Origin: Limnoperna fortunei
Lineage: Eukaryota; Mollusca; Bivalvia; Mytilida; Modiolidae
Assembly: GCA_944474755.1 (NCBI GenBank)
Contig: OX104119.1
Span: 84,324,896-84,388,895, forward strand
Direction: 5' to 3'
DNA length: 64,000 nucleotides
Shown: one piece after another, positions 12,636 to 23,532 of the stretch
Layout: each line of letters starts with the position of its first letter
Numbering within the stretch: position 1 is the stretch's first letter
Made by a program: the position numbers and the translations under genes
Notes under the pieces: generated by a model
Told to the model about the DNA's origin: nothing
Databases searched by the model: none
The model's input: only the letters and a program-made list of their open reading frames with translations

Positions 12636-13095
12636 TGGGCAGCGCTTCTCCAGATAGCGGCTAGGGCACGCCAATCCTGGGCAGCGCGTCCCCAGGTAGC
12701 GGATAGAACACACCAAACCTGGGCAGCACGTTCCCAGGTAGCGGGAAGGCCACGTCAATCCTGGGCAGCGCATCCCAAGGTAGCGGGCAGGGCACGCCAA
12801 TCGTGGGCAGCGCGTCCCCAAGTAGCGGGTAGTGCACGCCAACCGTGGACAGAACGTCCCCAGGTAGCGGACAGGGCCCGCCAATCAGGGCAGCACGTTC
12901 CAGGTAGCGGGCATGTCACGCCAATCCTAGGCAGCGCGTCCCCGGGTAGCGGGCAGGGCCCGCCAATCAGGGCAGCACGTTCCAGGTTGCGGGCAGGGCA
13001 CGCCAATCCGGGCAGTGCGTCCCCAAGTAGCGGGTAGGACACGCCAATCCTGGGCAGCGCGTCTCCAGGTAGCGGACAAGGCACGCCAATAAGGG
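12636..13095. repeat. GC-rich 42-bp minisatellite
   Basis: About eleven copies of a 42-bp unit (CGCCAATCCTGGGCAGCGCG, TCCCCAGGTAGCGGGCAGGG, CA). It is far richer in GC than its surroundings. The period of 14 codons keeps reverse frames open (RYLGTRCPGLAC-like false peptides). Each copy has CCCAGGTAG, a weak donor-like junction. Confidence 0.95.
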
Positions 13096-13112
13096 GTTCT
13101 CTTGTTATATTA

Positions 13113-14400
13113 TGAAAACCAGTGGTTAACATACCACGACAGTGGCCTTGGTGGTCGAGTGGTTAACATATTTCGACAGAATCAGGGGACTCGGTGGCCG
13201 AGTGGTTAACATATCTCGACAGAATCAGGGGTCAAGATGGCCGAGTTGTTAGCGTATCACGACAGAATCAGGGGCATTGATGGACGAGTGGGTAACATAT
13301 AACAGATATTCAGGGGCCTCAGTGGCCGTAAGTTAACATATCACAACAGCAACAGGGGCGTCGGTGGCGGTGTGGTTAACTTAACTTGACATAATCAGGA
13401 GCCTTGATTGCCGAGTGATTAACATATCACAACAGAATCAGGGACTCGGTGGCTGTGTGGTTAACATATCACAACAGAATCAGGGACTCGGTGGCTGTGT
13501 GGTTAACATATCACAACAGAATCAGGGACTCGGTGGCTGTGTGGTTAACATATCACAACAGAATCAGGGACTCGGTGGCTGTGTGTTTAACATATCACAA
13601 CAGAATCAGGGACTCGGTGGCTGTGTGGTTAACATATCACACAGAATCAGAGACGTAGGTGGCCGAGTGGTTATCACCGACAGAATCAGGGGCCCCTAAA
13701 TGGCGAGTGGTAAACATATCACAACAGAATCAAGGGCTTCGATGGACGAGTGGTTAGCGTTTCAGGACGTAATCAGGGGCCCAGGGGTTACAATATCACT
13801 ACAGAATCAGAGCCGTCGGTTACCGAGTGGTTAATATATCTCAACAGAAACAAGGGCTTCGATGGCAGAGTGGTTAGCGTTTCAGGACATAATCAGGGGC
13901 CTTGTTAGTCCAGGGGTTAATATATATCAACAGAAACAATGGTCTCGGCGGCCGAGTGGTCACCCTATCACAACAAACTGAAGAATTTAGACGGCCGAGC
14001 TTAATATATTACGACAGAATCAGGTGCTTTCTTGGCTGAATGGTTACGTTTCCCGACAAAATCTGTGACCTCAGTGACACAGTTGTAAAGATATCACAAC
14101 AGAATGACAGGCCATAGTAGCCGAGCGTTTAAGGTGCTCTATCACATCAGAACCTCTGTGGCCGAATTATTAAGGGACCACAACAGAATCAGGGGCCTCT
14201 GTGGCCGAATTATTAAGGGATCACAACAGAATCAGGGGCCTCTGTGGCCGAATTATTAAGGGATCATAACAGAATCAGGGGCCTCTGTGGCCGAATTGTT
14301 AAGGGATCATAACAGATCAGGGGCCTAGGGGACCGAGTGGTTAAACTATAACACAAGAATCATGTGTCCTGGTGGCCGAGTGGTCACGACATTATTCAGG
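13113..14400 (+). repeat. About 43-bp satellite built on a tRNA/SINE A-box head
   Basis: About 28 copies of a 42-44-bp unit: GGTGGCCGAGTGGTTAACAT then ATCACAACAGAATCAGGGGC. The GGCCGAGTGGTTAA part matches the 5' head (Pol III A-box region) of the SINEs elsewhere in the window. The second half is not from the SINE body seen here. A five-copy block at about 13440-13640 is almost perfect at 42 bp. The array runs into a decayed SINE 3' part, so it may have grown from a SINE insertion. Confidence 0.85.
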
Positions 14401-14600
14401 TCCTCGAGTCTGACTTCGGACGTTTTTTTTTTAATTTTACTGATTGCTAGTTTTTCTGACGAATGTCGAAGCTTTTCGAAGATAATTCGGGTTTTATAAC
14501 CTCCCCCCCCCCCCCCACTCCAGACCCACTACCCATAAAACTGAACGCGGTGATATAGCTAACCATTTCTGAAATGAACAAACGAGCACGAAAAAATCAC
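14401..14600 (+). mobile_element. Decayed SINE 3' remnant
   Basis: After the A-box array come a poly-C run and CCCATAAAACTGAACGCGGT, GATATAGCT and an AACAAACGAGCACG tail. This matches the SINE body's CCCCAATAAAAACTG...GCCATGATATAGCT part. The centre of the SINE is missing. Confidence 0.55.
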
Positions 14601-15482
14601 GATAAAAACATATTATAGGAATGACAAGATTCTGACTTAAGGTTACATAATGTGGCGTGATTGGCCGAGTCTGAAAAGATTTTTCCTTAAAGGTTACATA
14701 ATGTGGCGGGAATGGCCGAGTTTATGTGTTCAGTTTTATTGTCAACTGTGCTGCCTGCTTGATGTGTGTTGTACATTGGGATAATAACTTGGTCGATACT
14801 GACGTTTATTAAAACGAACTGGAACACAACAAATAAATAAAACAAACAAACAATAAGCAGAATGTAAACAATACTTGCCAGTTCTATGTAGACATTGCCG
14901 ACACCAAATTATTTTTGTTAGTGTTTACCTATAAACGTATACCTAATTAAAGTAAAATAAAAAGACTTATTTTTTTGACATCGTAATTATATTTGTTTAA
15001 ACGGCCTTTTGTGTACGAATAAGTTAAGTTTATATATTTATAGTTCTGATCGGAGTTCAATACAGGCTTACTTTTTATGATCAGGCGGGATTTTCTAAAT
15101 CGTTTCTGAAATTGGAAGGCCCATAACATTTCCAACATCAAAGTTAAACATGCCCATTACAAAGATTCCGCATTATAAGGAAATCTGACTGCAAAAACCC
15201 AGCACAAGAAACCGTAGTTTTTGATTGACTGAAAATTTACAAATCTTTCCCTTTTTTTCTTTGTAGACATGAAATATCTTAGGCAGTGCAGGTTGTAAAA
15301 AAATTTAAGAAAGGAAAATGGATTGTGACGTTAATAATTAATCGATCCTTACCCCATAACATAACAAATTCAGCTGTTCACTAGAACGAATTATCGTACC
15401 CTCGGTTTAATTTTTTTAAATTTTTTGGCGGTTAATCTAACAAAGTACAAAAATAGCATCAGATTATAACGGCAGTAATTTT
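14601..15482. other. Non-coding interval
   Basis: A short duplicated phrase (AAGGTTACATAATGTGGCG at about 14640 and 14690, each followed by a TTGGCCGAGT-like head) is the only structure seen. No gene was recognised. Confidence 0.5.
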
Positions 15483-15759
15483 TGTTTGTTTGTTTGAATA
15501 TTGTTTAACGCCACTTTCAGCAATTTTTCAGCTATATCATGGAGTCCAGTTTTTATTTGAAATGGGGGGGGGGGGTGAAGCCGGAGTACCCCGGACCTTC
15601 GGTGGTTAAACTGGCAATCCTTGTCAATTAAGATTGGAATCGAGTGCACCCAGCTGCCCACAGTGAGACTCGAACCCGCAACCTCAGTGTTGACAGACCA
15701 CGTGATCAATAGTAGACGAACTACTTTAACCACTCGGTCACCGATGCCCCCCCCCCCCA
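15483..15759 (-). mobile_element. tRNA-derived SINE, near full length
   Basis: Read on the minus strand it has the head GGTGACCGAGTGGTTAAAG, a B-box-like GGGTTCGAGTCTCACTG, the body TCTTAATTGACAAGGATTG, and the 3' end GGCGTTAAACAATATTC with CAAACAAACAAA. Homopolymer G/C runs flank the head and interrupt the body. No protein is encoded. Confidence 0.85.
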
Positions 15760-15837
15760 GTAAAATTTAACCTAGCTGCTCACATGTTCTATAATAACTT
15801 GTTTCAAGGTATATTTATCGTCCATTCTGAATAAATT

Positions 15838-16103
15838 GTTTGTTTGTTTGTTGGAATGCTGTTTGACGCCACTTTCAGCTATTTTTCACCTATATCATGA
15901 CGTCCAGTTTTTATTGAGGGAGGGAGCTGGATTACCCAGAGGAAACCCCCGTAGTAAAAATGGCAATCCTTGTCATTAAGATTGAAGTCGAGTTCATTCT
16001 GCCCGCAGTGAGACTCGATTCCACAATCTCCGTGTTGACAGACCACGTGATCAATACATGATAGTAGACAAACTACCTTAACCACTTGGCCACCGAGGCC
16101 CCC
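15838..16103 (-). mobile_element. tRNA-derived SINE, second minus-strand copy
   Basis: Same order as the copy 80 bp to its left: head GGTGGCCAAGTGGTTAAGG, B-box-like part decayed, AATAAAAACTGGACGTC in the body, GGCGTCAAACAGCATTCC and CAAACAAACAAAC at the end. The two copies are diverged and in the same orientation, so they look like separate insertions rather than one duplication. Confidence 0.8.
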
Positions 16104-16694
16104 GTTGTGCATTAACACCACTACGCGAAAGATAAATCGCATTAAGTCATTACATTTCCATAAAATGTAACCCGTTTCAGAAGGAATAAAAGTCAATCAT
16201 CATCTGTTACAGCGCCGTTCAGTTATAAATATGTATTTATTATATTATTTAAAATCTCATTAAAACTACGATCAACGAAGCCATAGAATACAGGCAACTA
16301 ACAAAGCGGACGGACATTGTATAATTACAGAATCATTTCAATGGGTGTAGAGATCATCGAGTTCGAGTTTAACTTCGAGAAAGAGTTCGAGTTCAAATTC
16401 AAGTTGCACTTCGAGTGTAATATCCGTATTAAACTTCGAGTTAGACTTCCAGTATTAAGAGTTAAGAGTTCGAGTACAAGTGACATTTTTTCGTGTTTGG
16501 ATCCAATCAATAATATCTTGTATTATATTAACATACATGTAAAGCGTGGTAATACAGCAGGCCGTCTGCACTGCAGTTCTCGTCATCAGGGGAGCAGGTG
16601 AGGATTTTCGTCTCGAAGATACATTTTTTTAAAATGTTACAATTTCCGAAACATCTGGCTTTCTACAAACTATGTTTGATGAGTTTGATACTTC
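16104..16694. other. Non-coding interval with degenerate TTCGAG tract
   Basis: From about 16355 to 16475 the plus strand is a loose repeat of TTCGAGTT/TTCAAATT-type hexamers, which gives an EFEF-rich false open frame. Nothing else recognised. Confidence 0.5.
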
Positions 16695-18205
16695 ATAAAT
16701 GACAGGCTGTCGTCTGAGTCCTATGGCTGTCTTCTGCATCCTATGGCTGTCGTCTGCATCCTACAGCTGTCGTCTGTATCCTATGGCTGTCGACTGCATC
16801 CTATGACTGTCGTCTGTATCCTATGGCTGTCGTCTGCATCCTACAGCTGTCGTCTGTATCCTATGGCTGTCGACTGCATCCTATGACTGTCGTCTGTATC
16901 CTAAGGCTGTCGTCTGCATCCTATAGCTGTCGTCTGTATCCTATGGCTGTTATCTGTATCCTATGACTGTCGTCTGTATCCTACAGCTGTCGTCTGCATC
17001 CTATAGCTGTCGTCTGTATCCTATGGCTGTCGTCTGCATCCTATGACTGTCGCCTGTATCCTATGGCTGTCGTCTGTATCCTATGGCTGTCCTCTGTATC
17101 CTAAGGCTATAGTCTGCATCCTATGGCTGTCGACTGTATCCTATGACTGTCGTCTGCATCCTATGACTGTCCTCTGTATCCTATTGTTGTCGTCTGTATC
17201 CTATAGCTGTCTTCTGTATCCTATGGCTGTCCTCTGTATCTTATGGCTGTTGACTGTATCCTATGGCTGTCGTCTGCATCCTATGGTTATTGTTTGCATT
17301 CTATGGCTGTCGTCTGTATCCTATGACTGTCGTTTGCATCCTTTGACTGTCCTCTGTATCCTATTGCTGTCGTCTGTATCCTATGGCTGTCCTCTGTATC
17401 CTATGGCTGTCGTCTGTATCCTATGGCTGTCGTCTGTATCCTATGGCTGTCGTCTGCATCCTATGGCTATCGTATGCATCCTATGGCTGTCGTCTGCATC
17501 CAATGGCTGTCGTCTGCATCCTATGGCTGTCCTCTGCATCCTATGGCTGTCGTCTGTATCCTATGGCTGTCGTCTGCATCCTATGGCTATTGTCTGCATC
17601 CTATGGCTGTCGCCTGCATCCTATGGCTGTCGTCTGCATCCAATGGCTATCGTCTGCATCCTATGGCTGTCGTCTGCATCCTATGGCTGTCCTCTGTATC
17701 CTATGGCTGTCCTCTGTATCCTATAGCTGTCGTCTGCATCCTATGGCTATTGTCTGCATCCTATGGCTGTCGTCTGCATCCTATAGCTATTGTCTGTATC
17801 CTATGACTGTCGTCTGTATCCTATGGCTGTCGTCTGCATCCTATGGCTATCGTCTGCATCCTATGGCTGTCGTCTGCATCCTATGGCTGTCCTCTGCATC
17901 CTATGGCTGTCCTCTGTATCCTGTGGCTGTCATCTGTATCCTATGGCTGTCGTCTGCATCCTATGGCTATTGTCTGCATCCTATGGCTGTCGTCTGCATC
18001 CTATGGCTGTCGTCTGCATCCTATGGCTATCGCCTGCATCTTATGGCTGTCGTCTGCATCCAATGGCTGTCGTCTGCATCCTATGGCTATTGTCTGCATC
18101 CTATGGCTGTCGTCTGTATCCTATGGCTGTCGTCTGTATCCTGTGGCTGTCCTCTGCATCCTATGGCTGTCCTCTGCATCCTATGGCTGTTCTCTGCATC
18201 CTAGG
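16695..18205. repeat. 20-bp minisatellite, about 75 copies
   Basis: A near-perfect 20-bp period, CTATGGCTGTCGTCTGCATC, with recurrent variants at a few positions (CGT/CCT/TGT and GCATC/GTATC). Because 20 is not a multiple of three the translated repeat is 20 residues long (three units), giving CILWLSSVSYGC-like false proteins in all three forward frames. These are not genes. Confidence 0.95.
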
Positions 18206-18459
18206 ATATAGAAGCATACTTGCCAACTTTTTTGTGGTAGAATTCCTGATTATTTCGGCAAGGGGACTGGGGACATCTCAAGATCCAAGTGAAGTCAGGG
18301 CAAAAACCCTGGTGGGGGCCAATCAGGGCTCCGAAAACGATTTTAGAATATCTCTAGGTTCTTTGAAGGGTCTCCAGAGTGCAAATATTTACTTATTAAG
18401 GTTTTTTTTTAGTAATTCTTGATTAGAAAGAGCTTTATTAATACAATTTAAAAAATAAT
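18206..18459. other. Unique 254-bp spacer splitting the 20-bp array
   Basis: The sequence is unrelated to the array (GGATATAGAAGCATACTTGC to ATTTAAAAAATAAT). No terminal repeats or target duplication could be seen, so insertion is not proven. The array block on its right is a copy of the block at 17301-17619. Confidence 0.6.
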
Positions 18460-18778
18460 CTATGGCTGTCGTCTGTATCCTATGACTGTCGTTTGCATCC
18501 TTTGACTGTCCTCTGTATCCTATTGCTGTCGTCTGTATCCTATGGCTGTCATCTGTATCCTATGGCTGTCGTCTGTATCCTATGGCTGTCGTCTGTATCC
18601 TATGGCTGTCGTCTGCATCCTATGGCTATCGTATGCATCCTATGGCTGTCGTCTGCATCCAATGGCTGTCGTCTGCATCCTATGGCTGTCCTCTGCATCC
18701 TATGGCTGTCGTCTGTATCCTATGGCTGTCGTCTGCATCCTATGGCTATTGTCTGCATCCTATGGCTGTCGTCTGCAT
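18460..18778. repeat. 20-bp minisatellite, displaced block of 16 copies
   Basis: Sixteen monomers repeat the variant order of 17301-17619 almost base for base, including rare forms CTTTGACTGT, CTATTGCTGT, CGTATGCATC and CAATGGCTGT. This marks a recent block duplication across the spacer. Confidence 0.9.
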
Positions 18779-19151
18779 AAACAAAAAATAATATACAAGT
18801 CTAGAAGATTATGCAACGATACAAATGACGGTGTTTCTTGTCAAAAATTTAGACAAAGACTGAGCAACGAATGGCCTTAGTCTCAAAGTTTATCCATCTT
18901 AAAAAACCATAAGAGTTATTTTTTATCGTCAACGCCCAATACCGTTGTTTTATTTTAATTCTTTATCCTACTAACGATAACGATCCGAATACTATAAATT
19001 TATGAAAACTATGAAATTATTTTATATGGAGGAGTGTTACCTATACAGCTTTAAAAGGTCGCCAAGATTTGTGGTGGAGGAAATTATAAAAATCGATTCT
19101 AGAACATTTGTTCTAGAAACCGACGGGCAACGGTAGTTTTTTTGGATACCT

Positions 19152-19232
19152 TGACATGCTGGACTCGAACTCAAAAAGGTGTCGGCCCTCGAGATACAAT
19201 GTCCATCGCTTAAACCACTCAACCCGCCCACG
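19152..19232 (-). mobile_element. tRNA-like sequence (SINE head or tRNA pseudogene)
   Basis: The minus strand reads GGCGGGTTGAGTGGTTTAAG, then CGATGGACATTGTATCTCGA, then GAGTTCGAGTCCAGC. This is an A-box / B-box order like Ser/Leu-type tRNAs with a long variable part. The T stem pairs poorly, so a working tRNA is unlikely. It is not the same family as the main SINE. Confidence 0.4.
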
Positions 19233-19550
19233 CCCCAAATTCATTTTCATTTTATAAGACTAATATTTATCCGATTGTCCGTAGAAAATCAGGTATTCTA
19301 GAGAACCCTCATTGTCCAACAATTTTTTTCATAATCGTATTTCTTAGAAACAAGGGTGTTTTTTATTTTCTAATTCATAGTTCTTTGTTAATAGTGACTT
19401 CCTCACAATCTATCTAAATTCATAAACATTTGAAAATCTATGATTTAAAACTCTCACTAGAGACTATCTATAAGAAATACTTTCTATAGTTTCTAAAAAT
19501 ACTTGTTGCGGAAAAGATGGAGCAGATCGCTCGTGAAACAACCATTTAAA

Positions 19551-19775
19551 AATGGCGTCCCAAGGAGGTGAAAGCGATGACAGCAAGTATAGAATGAAAA
19601 ATAGCTTTGACGCAAGTGCAGAAGTAGAAAAGGGTGATCTAGTAATCACTGATTCCCCGCTTAAATTTTGCAGAAGTTCTTTTGTAAAAAATTCTAATGT
19701 TGAAAGCTATCCAGGACTAAGAATGAAATCAAGCACACTCCTCAGCGTTGACACGCACGTGGTCTGTAGTAGATG
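19551..19775 (+). CDS. Orphan open frame, possible first exon
   Basis: 74 codons start at an ATGG context after AAAA and begin MASQGGESDDSKYRMKNSFD, a plausible soluble N-terminus. The last third runs into an antisense SINE head fragment, so if the frame is real the coding part must splice out before about 19738. No domain is recognised and no partner exon was found nearby. It may be chance. Confidence 0.2.
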
Positions 19776-19811
19776 ACTATCTACCTTAAACAATCGGCCA
19801 CCGAGGCCTCT
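19738..19811 (-). mobile_element. SINE head fragment
   Basis: Minus strand GGCCTCGGTGGCCGATTGTT, TAAGGTAGATAGTC, then ACCACGTGCGTGTCAACGCTG. It is the first about 75 bp of the local SINE without its body. Confidence 0.6.
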
Positions 19812-20426
19812 CTTTTTTGTTTTCTTCATTGATATTTTGGACACATCTACCACAAGCGCCATAAACAAAGATTTTCTTTTAGTGTCATGCAATTTTTTTA
19901 TGCTTTACTTTGCCTTTTATACTTTACTCCAGTACTTAGTCTTTATATGCTCTTCAACTGATTTATAAAAAAAACAGATGTCGCAAATGCTGACGGAAGT
20001 ACTATCAGAGCACATTGTTTTATAAGGTTCCATGTTCTTCTATTTTGGATGTGTACATGCAAAAAGGGAAATAAACTAAAAACGATCCTGGATATTAAAT
20101 GAATTAAAAGAAATTATAAATGAAAACAAAACAACACAATAACAGTACAAGGCAAATTGTTCCGTTTCATAAAATATGTGCATGGAACGATAAATCTTTG
20201 TGAGTCCTTGTCTTTTGCATGGGTTAATTGTTATTTTTCATTATCCTGTACCAAAGAATTAAGTTATTTGTTCTTTTCTATGTGTGATGCTATTTTGTAT
20301 GTGGACTTGTTGTGATTCAGGATATATTCCTTGTTGGAGAAGTTTCATTCTAAAGCTGAGGCAAAAGTTTGTAGTAAGAAATTTAAAAATGGTATAAAAT
20401 CTAAAATAATTATGTAGTGGTTCACA

Positions 20427-20428
<2 letters not shown>

Positions 20429-20511
<83 letters not shown>
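20429..20511. repeat. (TA)n microsatellite
   Basis: About 41 uninterrupted TA dinucleotides. Confidence 0.98.
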
Positions 20512-20513
<2 letters not shown>

Positions 20514-20774
20514 TTATTCTCACAAACCAAATACATGGTACAGAGAAAAACATAATAATACAATAAAATATCAATCAATAAATATTACAAATGTACAAAA
20601 GGTGGGCGGATTAATACAAATTATTCATGATTCATAAATGAACATATTTGGACATAGATTTACAAGTACGTTAACTTTTGTACTATTCACAAGTTTGCTA
20701 AATTTTATAATATTAGGTCTATAGGTGATACTTGAATTAATATATTGTTTTCGTTCGTTTTCGATACTCTTACA
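20512..20774. other. AT-rich spacer
   Basis: No feature recognised between the TA tract and the LINE 3' end. Confidence 0.4.
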
Positions 20775-23000
20775 GAACAGAACAGATTTTTATTTACCAA
20801 TTAAAGGTGCCCGTTAGAGATAGAATAAATTACAATTTAATCAAAGAAAGAAACAAAATCACAAATCCTAATAAATAAACAAAAGTTTCATTTTAACATA
20901 ATTGTATTCATTATAAGAACATAGATATATAAATGTAATAAGGTTATCCAGTAAGAACTGAGCAAGGGGAGACAACTCTATCATCTTAGCTGATTAATAC
21001 ATTATGCTTTCCTTTCAATTCAACGACTAATTTCAATAAAAGTTTTATAACAGATGTATCTTCATTGCTCATTAACCATGAGAATTTATTATCAATACAA
21101 AGGTTTTTAAAATTACAATATTTATCGTTTATTTCTTCAATAAAAGGTTTTCTAATTTCTTCTAGATTTGGACAATTTAACATGTTTAATTAAAAAATGT
21201 TTCTCATCCTCCACTTCATTACATATTCTTTGGTATATTTCTAAGTTGGTATATCTACCTCTTTCTATATTTAAAACATTGTCACTGAGTCTTAATTTTG
21301 TTAGATATTTTCTTTGATTTTCAGAACCTATATTTAGATATGGTTCAAGTTGATATTTATATTTAAATTTTCTGTAAGTTCTCAACTTATTTCCTACTTT
21401 GGCTTTACTTTTAATATCATTATTTATATCTTTAAACCAAATATCAATAAGCTTCATCTTTAGTTTATGTCTAATTTTATTAATAATATATGTATGTTTA
21501 TAACTGGTTGCATTTAAATATAAATGCTCAATGTTTAAAAATTTAAATATTGTTTGAATACAATTTAACCAAGATTCTTGGTTATTATTTGCCATCTTTT
21601 CTGATTCTTTAAAGGCTGCATTTAATATTGTATGATTTTCCCTTTTCTTACAAATCATAATAAAATGAATCTCATCTCCAATATCACCGGAGTTACACAG
21701 AGGACATACCCTTTTTTCCCTATCAATATTTGCCCATCTACCTGTCTCTATAGGCAGCTTCAAATTCAATGTTCTAAACTGGCACAAGATTTTTGCATTT
21801 TTATCTTTTAGAATATTCAAATATTGTTCGAATTCTAGGTTTTCTTTATATAATCTATCGTTAACAGCTTTTGGGGATGTCTGTAAAGATTCATACCAAG
21901 ACTGTCTAAACTGATCAATGAGGTTTTGCTTCAAAGCATAATGCAGAAATGCATTGCTATCAAAAGTATGGTTAATCCAAATGTAGGACAATCCAGAGTG
22001 CTCTATGATAGCTTTTACGCTTCTAATCCAAGGAATAACACAATTATGCTTAATTCTACTGAAAAAATATAATAGAAAAGTTTTTCTGGTTTTCCTGTAA
22101 CCAGTTTTGCCCAGTAATTCACAATACGAAGCTTTATAGATACACCAAGTGGGTATCTTCCCAGCTCTCCGTATACCATAAAGTCAGGTGTAGATTTTTT
22201 CATATTTAAAATAAGTTTACAAAATTTTATATGGACACGTTCTATGATTTTATTATCACCATGTCCCCATACCTCGCAACGATACAGAAGAATCGGTTTG
22301 ACAACTTTTTCAAAAAGGTCAATCAAGCAGTTTATTGATAAATTGTGTAATTTACCTTTTCTGATGATATCATACATTGCAATAGTAGCCTTTTCTGCTT
22401 GCGCCTTTTTTGTCTTAGAAAAAGATTATGTTCTTGAAAAAATAACTCCTAAATATTTGAATTCATTAACAATTTCTAGTTCTGTATTATCAAAATAAAA
22501 TTTGATATTTTGAGCAATCTCCCATTTGAAAAAATTACAATCTTGCTTTTTGAAATATTGACCTTGAGTTTCCATAGAGTATACAATACTCTGAAAGTGC
22601 GTTTAACTGCTTTTGTATGTCTTCTTTAGATTCCGACATTAAAACAGTATCGTCAGCATACATTATCAAAAAAAGGTTAACATACATATCTAGTTCATTT
22701 TCAATATCATTTGAGACAGATGGTATACCGTTTATATTTTTATCTTTCATAAAAGATTCAAGATCGTTTATGTATAATGAAAAAATAATAGGTGAAATGT
22801 TTTCACCTTGCCTAACACCTACTTCACATGAAAAATAATCAGAGTATTCATTACCACTAAAGACTCGTGATTTGATGTTTTTGTACATATTAAAAATGAT
22901 GTTGTACATCTTGCCATTTATTGAAGTAGAGAGTAGTTTTGTCCAAAGGCCACATCTCCAAACTGTATCGAATGCTTTGGCAAATCTATAAAAGCACAAT
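20775..23000 (-). pseudogene. 5'-truncated non-LTR retrotransposon (LINE) with broken reverse transcriptase
   Basis: Read on the minus strand, 22999-22535 encodes RT palm blocks: FAKAFDTVWR, GVRQGENISPIIFSLYINDL and the catalytic YADD in MYADDTVLM. Then 22377-22015 (another frame) holds the thumb/connection part (KPILLYRCEVWG). Next, 21991-21152 holds the C-terminal zinc-knuckle module CPLCNSGDIGDEIHFIMIC. LINE proteins of this kind copy their own RNA at a nicked target. This copy starts inside the RT with a one-base frame break next to the FAKAFD motif, has further frame breaks, and lacks the endonuclease. A second, related tail module follows in the same frame (about 21600-21190), continued in another frame at 21183-20986. 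The 3' end is near the AACAGAACAG repeats at about 20776. I do not assign the clade. Confidence 0.8.
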
Positions 23001-23532
23001 AGATCAGCTGGTTATAGATAATTAAAATAGGTAAATATATAAAAACCATGGATCAGAAAATTTTGAAACCTTCACTAAATGATTAATGAGAGCCGTCCGT
23101 TATAATGAGAGCAATGCCTTTATTTTGTTTCTTTTATAGATTTAATCAAATTAAGCAAACTTAATTACAAGTGCAAACCATTGTATATTTGTATTTTCTT
23201 ATTTCTTTTTTTCGTGGGGGCGGGGGTGGGGTAACGATAGTTTCTTTGGTTTTCTAATGAGATGTTATATAATAATGCGTAGCTATTTCTTTGCAGTTAT
23301 CAAACACCGATTACGAATGATTTATTAAATTATATAAGTTATTAAATAGTGAAAATGAATGTATTTCAGCAAAAAATATAATTTCTTTTTTTAATTTTTT
23401 TCTTTAGAAAATCTTGATTGGATAACAGACCATGCTTATAAATATCCTCTATAAATATAAAAAATTGACGATATAAGACATAACAGTAACATATACAACG
23501 CTGTGAAACACACACTCAACACCAATTGAACA
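23001..23532. other. Non-coding spacer
   Basis: AT-rich, with a short G-rich patch at about 23214-23232. No gene recognised between the LINE and the gypsy provirus. Confidence 0.4.

Larger units (their letters stand above)
18779..20428. other. Non-coding interval
   Basis: Mostly AT-rich unique sequence. It includes a tRNA-like fragment (19152-19232, minus), an orphan open frame (19551-19775) and a SINE head fragment (19738-19811, minus), each listed separately. Nothing else recognised. Confidence 0.5.

Noticed and set aside
12537..13132. Reverse-strand open frames with RYLGTRCPGLAC-like repeats
   Set aside because: By-product of the 42-bp GC-rich array; no other coding evidence.
16695..18778. 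Cysteine-rich repeat protein (CILWLSSVSYGC...) or a CRISPR-like array of 20-bp repeats
   Set aside because: The 20-bp units are contiguous with no spacers, so this is not CRISPR, and the genome is eukaryotic. All three forward frames are open because of the repeat, not selection.
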